Positions 1 through 5,043 of a DNA stretch of 5,043 nucleotides are shown here, in pieces (within the stretch, counting starts at the first letter, position 1; every line of letters begins with the position of its first letter). The DNA comes from Pseudomonadota bacterium. Lineage in GTDB: Bacteria; Pseudomonadota; Gammaproteobacteria; Burkholderiales; SG8-39. A program made the translations under genes and the position numbers. The notes under the pieces were generated by a model. That model had not been told where the DNA came from. It saw only the letters and a program-made list of their open reading frames with translations, and searched no databases. The DNA lies in assembly GCA_021825225.1 (NCBI GenBank), contig JAKAIH010000244.1:1-5043 (forward strand). Reading direction: 5' to 3'.

Positions 1-1746
<1,746 letters not shown>

Positions 1747-1749
1747 GAT

Positions 1750-2163
1750 TCAATGTCCGATAAGTTTGCGGATACCGTCGGGCAGCGGCACCGATTTTTC
1801 AAGTGCGTAGTCCACCCAGACGACTTTGGCCGCGCCCTCGGCGTAAATCCGCTCCGGGTCGTAGCTGGGCCGCAGTTCGAGGTAGGTCTCCAGGCTGCTG
1901 CGCCCTGGCGCGCCTACGTAAGTCCTGATCTCCACGTTGCCCGGATACACCAGCTGCTTGATGAAGGTGCAGCTCGCATTGACGATCACCGGCCCCTGCC
2001 CTTTGATTGCGGAACGCGCGCCTATGGTCTCGAACCAGGAGATGCGCGCCTGCTCCATGTAGCGGAAATAGACCGTGTTGTTGACGTGGCCCATGGCATC
2101 CATGTCGCCCCAGCGTATGGGCATGACTTCGGTATGCACGAGCTTGCGCTTCGCAGAGGTCAT
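1750..2163 (-). CDS. Hotdog-fold acyl-CoA thioesterase (4HBT/YbgC-like family)
   Basis: A complete 137-residue protein, typical in length for a single-domain hotdog thioesterase that hydrolyses acyl-CoA to free acid and CoA in the cytoplasm. The signature lies near the N-terminus: [20 protein letters not shown] (residues 17-36) followed by EQARISWFE. This matches the D-x-D-x-x-G-H-V-N-N pattern of 4-hydroxybenzoyl-CoA thioesterase relatives. Asp22 is the likely catalytic acid, by analogy with the family. The later [21 protein letters not shown] stretch is the usual hotdog beta-sheet core. The ATG at 2163 is chosen over the in-frame TTG at 2184. The TTG would lie about 2 bases from the start of a transcript initiated at the -10 at 2193-2198, whereas the ATG gets a leader of about 22 bases. 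Neither start has a good Shine-Dalgarno sequence. The gene lies 3 bases upstream of the acetoacetyl-CoA synthetase gene and is probably cotranscribed with it. The substrate cannot be read from the sequence. Confidence 0.88.
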   Translation of the reverse strand: MTSAKRKLVHTEVMPIRWGDMDAMGHVNNTVYFRYMEQARISWFETIGARSAIKGQGPVIVNASCTFIKQLVYPGNVEIRTYVGAPGRSSLETYLELRPSYDPERIYAEGAAKVVWVDYALEKSVPLPDGIRKLIGH

Positions 2164-2192
2164 CGTATTGGTGTCGCGGAACAAGGACTCGC

Positions 2193-2200
2193 ATTATAAT
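2193..2200. promoter_or_regulatory. Palindromic ATTATAAT: candidate shared -10 element of divergent promoters
   Basis: The octamer ATTATAAT is its own reverse complement. It therefore gives a perfect TATAAT on the plus strand (2195-2200, towards the ETF-ubiquinone oxidoreductase) and on the minus strand (2198-2193, towards the thioesterase). It is a conspicuous AT patch in GC-rich DNA, and it sits in the only divergent intergenic region of the window. Predicted transcription starts are near 2207 (plus) and 2186 (minus). No good -35 hexamer is seen at 16-18 bases on either side, and neither copy has an extended TG motif. Strength and direction are therefore inference. Confidence 0.5.
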
Positions 2201-2236
2201 TCGCCTCAGCTTGAATAGGCACAGTACCTCGCGCCT

Positions 2237-2271
2237 GTTGCAGCGGACGCGGCCGGACCGCGCCGCTGAAC
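2237..2271 (+). other. GC-rich stem-loop in the putative 5' leader of the ETF-ubiquinone oxidoreductase gene
   Basis: Arms 2237-2252 and 2258-2271 pair over 14 base pairs around the 5-base loop CCGGA. From the outside in they are GTT/AAC, a bulged G2240, CAGCGG/CCGCTG, a bulged A2247, and CGCGG/CCGCG. The structure would form in a transcript starting near 2207 and ends 24 bases before the Shine-Dalgarno sequence. There is no T-tract, so it is not a standard intrinsic terminator. It could be an mRNA-stabilising or regulatory leader structure, or a palindromic protein-binding site. Chance pairing in GC-rich DNA cannot be excluded. Confidence 0.4.
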
Positions 2272-2295
2272 GCGCGCTGCCGCGACCGAAGAACT

Positions 2296-2300
2296 GGAGA
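2296..2300 (+). promoter_or_regulatory. Shine-Dalgarno sequence of the ETF-ubiquinone oxidoreductase gene
   Basis: GGAGA lies 5 bases before the ATG at 2306. It supports that start over the in-frame ATG at codon 6 (2321), which would fall between this site and the GGGPSG nucleotide-binding fold. Confidence 0.75.
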
Positions 2301-2305
2301 GCGAT

Positions 2306-3934
2306 ATGCAACGCGAAGCGATGGAATACGATGTAGTGATCGTCGGCGGCGGGCCCTCGGGGCTCTCCTGTGCCATACGCCTGAAACAGCTCGCTGCAGA
2401 AAAAGGGCGCGAGATCAATGTCTGCCTGATCGAGAAGGGCTCGGAGATCGGCGCCCACATCCTCTCCGGCGCGGTGCTCGAACCGCGCGCGCTCGACGAA
2501 CTCCTGCCCGAGTGGAAAGCGCTGGGTGCGCCGCTGAACACGCCCGCGGGCGAAGACCGCTTTCTCTTCCTCACCGAAAAGCGCGCCATCAAGCTGCCGA
2601 CGCCGCCGACCATGCACAACCACGGCAATTACATCATCAGCCTGGGTAATCTGTGCCGCTGGCTGGGTCAGCAGGCCGAAGGATTGGGCGTCGAGATCTA
2701 CCCCGGCTTCGCCGCCGCGGAAGTGCTCTACCACGAGGACGGCTCGGTCAAGGGCGTGGCCACCGGCGACCTCGGCATAGGCAAGGACGGACAGCACACC
2801 GAGAACTACCAGCCCGGCATGGAACTGCACGCGAAGCAGACGATATTCGCCGAAGGCTGCCGCGGTTCGCTCAGCAAGACCTTGATGCAGAAATTCAATC
2901 TGCGCGAAGGCGTGGATCCGCAGGCTTACGGCATCGGCATCAAGGAATTGTGGGAAGTGAAGCCCGAGCGCCACCAGGCGGGCCTCATCGTTCATACCAC
3001 CGGCTGGCCGGTGGACCGGCAGACCTATGGCGGATCGTTCCTGTACCACATGGAGAACAACCAGATCGCCGTCGGCTTCGTCGTCGGCCTGGATTACCAG
3101 AACCCGTGGATGAGCCCATTCGACGAATTCCAGCGCTTCAAGACGCACCCGGCGATCCGCGGCTTCTTCGAGGACGGGCGGCGCATCGCCTACGGCGCGC
3201 GCGCGATCAGCGAAGGCGGATTCCAGTCGCTGCCCAAGCTCACTTTCCCCGGTGGCATGCTGGTCGGCGATACGGCGGGCTTCCTCAACAATGCCAAGAT
3301 CAAGGGCATCCACACTGCGATGAAGTCGGGCATGACCGCGGCCGAAGCCGTGTACGACGCGCTGGCGCAGGAAGGCCGGCAGGAAGTGAAGAGCTACGCC
3401 GAGAACGTGCGCAAGACCTGGATCTGGGACGAACTCTACCGCGTGCGCAACATCCGCCCGTCTTTCCGCTGGGGCCTGTGGGGGGGCCTCGCGTACTCGG
3501 CGATCGACACCTTCGTGTTTCAGGGCAAGGCGCCGTGGACGCTGCACAACCACGACGATCACAGTCAGCTCAGGAAAGCCGCGGATTGCCCGAAGATCGA
3601 CTACCCCAAACCCGACGGCAAGCTCACCTTCGACAAGCTCGGGTCGCTGTTCATCTCCAACGTCAACCACGAGGAAAATCAGCGCTGCCACCTGACGCTG
3701 AAGGACCCGGCCGTCCCGGTGAACGTCAACCTCGCGCTCTACGCGGGTCCGGAGCAGCGCTATTGCCCGGCCGGCGTGTACGAATTCGTCAAGAACGACG
3801 ACGGCAGCGACCGGCTGCAGATCAACGCCGCGAACTGCGTGCACTGCAAGACCTGTGACATCAAGGACCCGACGCAGAACATCAACTGGGTTGTTCCCGA
3901 AGGCGGCGGCGGACCGAATTACCCGAATATGTAG
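2306..3934 (+). CDS. etfD: Electron transfer flavoprotein-ubiquinone oxidoreductase (ETF-QO)
   Basis: A membrane-associated FAD and [4Fe-4S] enzyme that oxidises reduced electron transfer flavoprotein and reduces ubiquinone, joining acyl-CoA and amino-acid dehydrogenases to the respiratory chain. The gene is complete at 542 residues, the usual bacterial length. The N-terminal Rossmann motif [10 protein letters not shown] has G14-x-G16-x-x-G19, with Glu43 ending the second strand as the expected FAD ribose ligand. The second FAD contact is LVGDTAG with Gly321-Asp322, followed by [34 protein letters not shown] just before it is characteristic of ETF-QO and lies in the quinone-binding part of the family. 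The C-terminal ferredoxin-like domain has all four cluster ligands: Cys487 (CPAGVYE) and Cys511, Cys514, Cys517 (CVHCKTC). From memory many homologues read GC and NVPKIKG where this one has GD and NNAKIKG, a minor variation. ETF subunit genes are not in the window. The start follows a GGAGA Shine-Dalgarno. Related FixC proteins lack this full-length form, so the identification is firm. Confidence 0.96.
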   Translation: MQREAMEYDVVIVGGGPSGLSCAIRLKQLAAEKGREINVCLIEKGSEIGAHILSGAVLEPRALDELLPEWKALGAPLNTPAGEDRFLFLTEKRAIKLPTPPTMHNHGNYIISLGNLCRWLGQQAEGLGVEIYPGFAAAEVLYHEDGSVKGVATGDLGIGKDGQHTENYQPGMELHAKQTIFAEGCRGSLSKTLMQKFNLREGVDPQAYGIGIKELWEVKPERHQAGLIVHTTGWPVDRQTYGGSFLYHMENNQIAVGFVVGLDYQNPWMSPFDEFQRFKTHPAIRGFFEDGRRIAYGARAISEGGFQSLPKLTFPGGMLVGDTAGFLNNAKIKGIHTAMKSGMTAAEAVYDALAQEGRQEVKSYAENVRKTWIWDELYRVRNIRPSFRWGLWGGLAYSAIDTFVFQGKAPWTLHNHDDHSQLRKAADCPKIDYPKPDGKLTFDKLGSLFISNVNHEENQRCHLTLKDPAVPVNVNLALYAGPEQRYCPAGVYEFVKNDDGSDRLQINAANCVHCKTCDIKDPTQNINWVVPEGGGGPNYPNM

Positions 3935-3937
3935 ACC

Positions 3938-3972
3938 GCCCGGAAAGCCGGATTTGACGGGCACTTCCGGGC
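3938..3972. terminator. Inverted repeat after the ETF-QO stop, possible terminator stem
   Basis: GCCCGGAA at 3938-3945 and TTCCGGGC at 3965-3972 form a perfect 8-base-pair stem with a 19-base loop, beginning 3 bases after the TAG stop. An alternative stem, GCCCG (3938-3942) with CGGGC (3958-3962), competes with it. No T-tract follows on either strand, so intrinsic termination is only a possibility. Its position between convergent genes would suit termination or 3'-end protection of the plus-strand message. Confidence 0.35.
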
Positions 3973-3977
3973 AATGA

Positions 3978-4065
3978 CGTAGGGCGCAATGGGCGAAGCC
4001 GATTGCGCCGCCCTTCCCGCGATTCACCTCCTCCGGCGCAGTACACTGCGCTGTTGCGCCCTACG
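3978..4065. repeat. REPIN-like element: two inverted GTAG-type REP hairpins
   Basis: The element is bounded by perfect 12-base inverted repeats, CGTAGGGCGCAA (3978-3989) and TTGCGCCCTACG (4054-4065). Each end has a GTAG tetranucleotide at the foot of a hairpin, as in the REP sequences mobilised by RAYT (REP-associated tyrosine) transposases. In the left hairpin GGCGCAAT (3983-3990) pairs with ATTGCGCC (4002-4009). Its inner tip GGC-GAA-GCC contains GCGAAGC, known as an unusually stable DNA mini-hairpin. The right unit pairs GGCGCA (4035-4040) with TGCGCC (4055-4060). It has an alternative GCGCAGT/ACTGCGC fold (4036-4042 with 4045-4051). The element ends 3 bases before the aminotransferase stop codon. 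Only one copy is in the window, so repetition in the genome is inferred from structure and from resemblance to intergenic repeats I recall in Proteobacteria. Confidence 0.65.
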
Positions 4066-4068
4066 CGG

Positions 4069-5043
4069 TTACGCTGCTTCCCGCAGCAGCACGTCGAGCA
4101 ATTCGGTCATCGCGTCGATCTCGTCGTCGGCGACGTTCAGCGCCGGCATGAAGCGCAGCAAATGCGGCCGCGGCGCGTTGAGCAGCAGGCCGCGCTCCAG
4201 CGCACGCGGCACCAACTGCGGCCCGGTATCCGATCCCAGATCGAGCGCCAGCAACAGACCCGCACCGCGCACTTCGCCCAGCTTGTGCTTGGCGGAAAGC
4301 TGCGCGAGCCGCGCGCGCAGATATTCGCCCTTGCGCGCAACCGCGTCGAGAAAACCCGGCGCGAGCAGCGCCTCGATCACCGCGCAACCGACCGCCGTCA
4401 TCAGCGGATTGCCGTTGAAAGTGCCGCCCTGGTCGCCGGGCTCGAAGCAGCACACCGGCTCGCGCGCGAGCAGCGCGGCGAGCGGCACGCCCCCGCCCAG
4501 GCCTTTGCCCAGGGTCATGATGTCGGGCTCGATCGCGGCATGCTCGTAGCCAAACAGCCTGCCGGTGCGCCCCATGCCGGTCTGGATCTCGTCGGCGATC
4601 AGGAGCACGCCGCGCTCCCGCGTGAGCGCGCGCAGGCCCTGCATGAATTCCGGCGTCGCCGGGATCACGCCCGCCTCGCCCTGCACCGGCTCCAGCATCA
4701 CCGCGGCGGTGCGCGCGCCGATCAACCTGGCCACCGCCTGGAGATCGCCGAACGGCGCCTTGGGGAACCCCGCCACCTTGGGTTCGAACAAATCTTTCCA
4801 CTGCGGCTTGCCCGAAGCCGACATGGTGGCGAGCGTGCGGCCGTGGAACGCGTTGTCGAAGGTGACGATTTCGTGGGCGCCGCCGCGATACCTCGCGCCC
4901 CATTTGCGCGCGAGCTTGATCGCGCCCTCGTTGGCCTCCGCGCCGCTGTTGCAGAAGAACACCTGGTCGAAGCAGCTGTGCGCCGCGAGCAGCCGCGCCA
5001 GGCGCGCAGCGGGTTCGTTGAAAAACGCCGGGCTGTGCAGTTG
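4069..5043 (-). CDS. argD: Acetylornithine aminotransferase-family protein (class III PLP aminotransferase), N-terminus cut by window edge
   Basis: Fold-type I, PLP-dependent cytoplasmic transaminase. In arginine synthesis this family interconverts N-acetylornithine and 2-oxoglutarate with N-acetylglutamate semialdehyde and glutamate. The frame is open from the window edge ([11 protein letters not shown]) to the TAA at 4069-4071. It gives 324 visible residues, so about 75 N-terminal residues are missing from a family of about 400. In visible numbering, [20 protein letters not shown] (28-47) binds the PLP phosphate region. EPVQGEAG and [13 protein letters not shown] follow, with Asp151 facing the PLP nitrogen. 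[14 protein letters not shown] carries the catalytic Lys180 (codon 4504-4506). [14 protein letters not shown] completes the cofactor site. The in-frame GTG at 4962 is internal, because conserved sequence precedes it. The gene converges on the ETF-QO gene and ends next to the REPIN-like element. Succinylornithine, acetyl-lysine or another ornithine-type transaminase is possible. The family is certain, the exact substrate less so. Confidence 0.85.
   Translation of the reverse strand, partial: QLHSPAFFNEPAARLARLLAAHSCFDQVFFCNSGAEANEGAIKLARKWGARYRGGAHEIVTFDNAFHGRTLATMSASGKPQWKDLFEPKVAGFPKAPFGDLQAVARLIGARTAAVMLEPVQGEAGVIPATPEFMQGLRALTRERGVLLIADEIQTGMGRTGRLFGYEHAAIEPDIMTLGKGLGGGVPLAALLAREPVCCFEPGDQGGTFNGNPLMTAVGCAVIEALLAPGFLDAVARKGEYLRARLAQLSAKHKLGEVRGAGLLLALDLGSDTGPQLVPRALERGLLLNAPRPHLLRFMPALNVADDEIDAMTELLDVLLREAA

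Noticed and set aside
2182..2184. A TTG start that would extend the thioesterase by 7 residues.
   Set aside because: It would sit about 2 bases from the predicted transcript start and has no Shine-Dalgarno sequence. The ATG at 2163 gives a normal family N-terminus.
3480..3486. A run of seven G bases inside the ETF-QO gene, considered as a slippage or phase-variation site.
   Set aside because: The frame is intact across it (LWGGL), and the run simply reflects Trp-Gly-Gly codons. At seven bases it is short for phase variation, and a metabolic enzyme is an unlikely target.
2653..3858. A 401-codon plus-strand frame inside the ETF-QO gene.
   Set aside because: It is an arginine- and proline-rich out-of-frame shadow of a gene with intact FAD and iron-sulfur motifs.
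1799..4027. A 742-codon open frame on the minus strand, antisense to the whole ETF-QO gene.
   Set aside because: Its codons are the exact reverse complements of the ETF-QO codons. Stops there would require TTA, CTA or TCA codons in the sense gene, which GC-rich genes avoid. The translation shows no recognisable domain and also runs into the thioesterase gene in a wrong frame.
4061..4903. A 280-codon minus-strand frame overlapping the aminotransferase gene.
   Set aside because: It is an alternative frame of the real gene, rich in Arg, Ala and Gly and without motifs. The other frame carries the complete PLP-binding signature.
4960..4962. A GTG start for the aminotransferase within the window.
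   Set aside because: Conserved family sequence (SPAFFNEP and following) continues upstream in frame to the window edge, so the real start lies outside.

Overview
The window is GC-rich chromosomal DNA with strong G/C preference at third codon positions. Protein families and codon style suggest a betaproteobacterium (Burkholderiales, Rhodocyclales or relatives). That placement rests on recalled family resemblance, not on a search. Gene density is high, no coding region looks broken, and there is no insertion sequence, CRISPR array, tRNA or rRNA. No gap between genes is longer than about 140 bases.

Layout. Positions 1-1746 (minus strand) hold most of an acetoacetyl-CoA synthetase whose C-terminus runs off the left edge. 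Directly upstream of it, with 3 bases between, lies a small hotdog-fold acyl-CoA thioesterase at 1750-2163 (minus), so the two look like one operon. A 142-base divergent intergenic region (2164-2305) separates them from a complete electron transfer flavoprotein-ubiquinone oxidoreductase at 2306-3934 (plus). This region carries a perfectly palindromic ATTATAAT that can act as a -10 element in both directions, and a long GC-rich stem-loop in the presumed leader of the plus-strand gene. The plus-strand gene converges on an acetylornithine aminotransferase-family gene at 4069-5043 (minus), whose N-terminus lies beyond the right edge. The 134-base convergent gap holds two inverted-repeat structures. 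One is a possible terminator stem at 3938-3972. The other is an 88-base element at 3978-4065 with perfect 12-base inverted ends, which looks like a pair of GTAG-type REP hairpins in inverted orientation (a REPIN-like element).

How the genes fit together. The left three genes share an acyl-CoA theme. The ligase activates acetoacetate to acetoacetyl-CoA, the thioesterase releases acids from CoA, and the oxidoreductase passes electrons from acyl-CoA dehydrogenases, via ETF, to the quinone pool. Divergent transcription from one symmetric promoter core could couple them. The aminotransferase (arginine/ornithine metabolism) appears unrelated and is probably just a convergent neighbour.

No clearly new multi-gene system is visible. 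The most interesting non-coding signals are the REPIN-like element, the symmetric -10 and the leader stem-loop.
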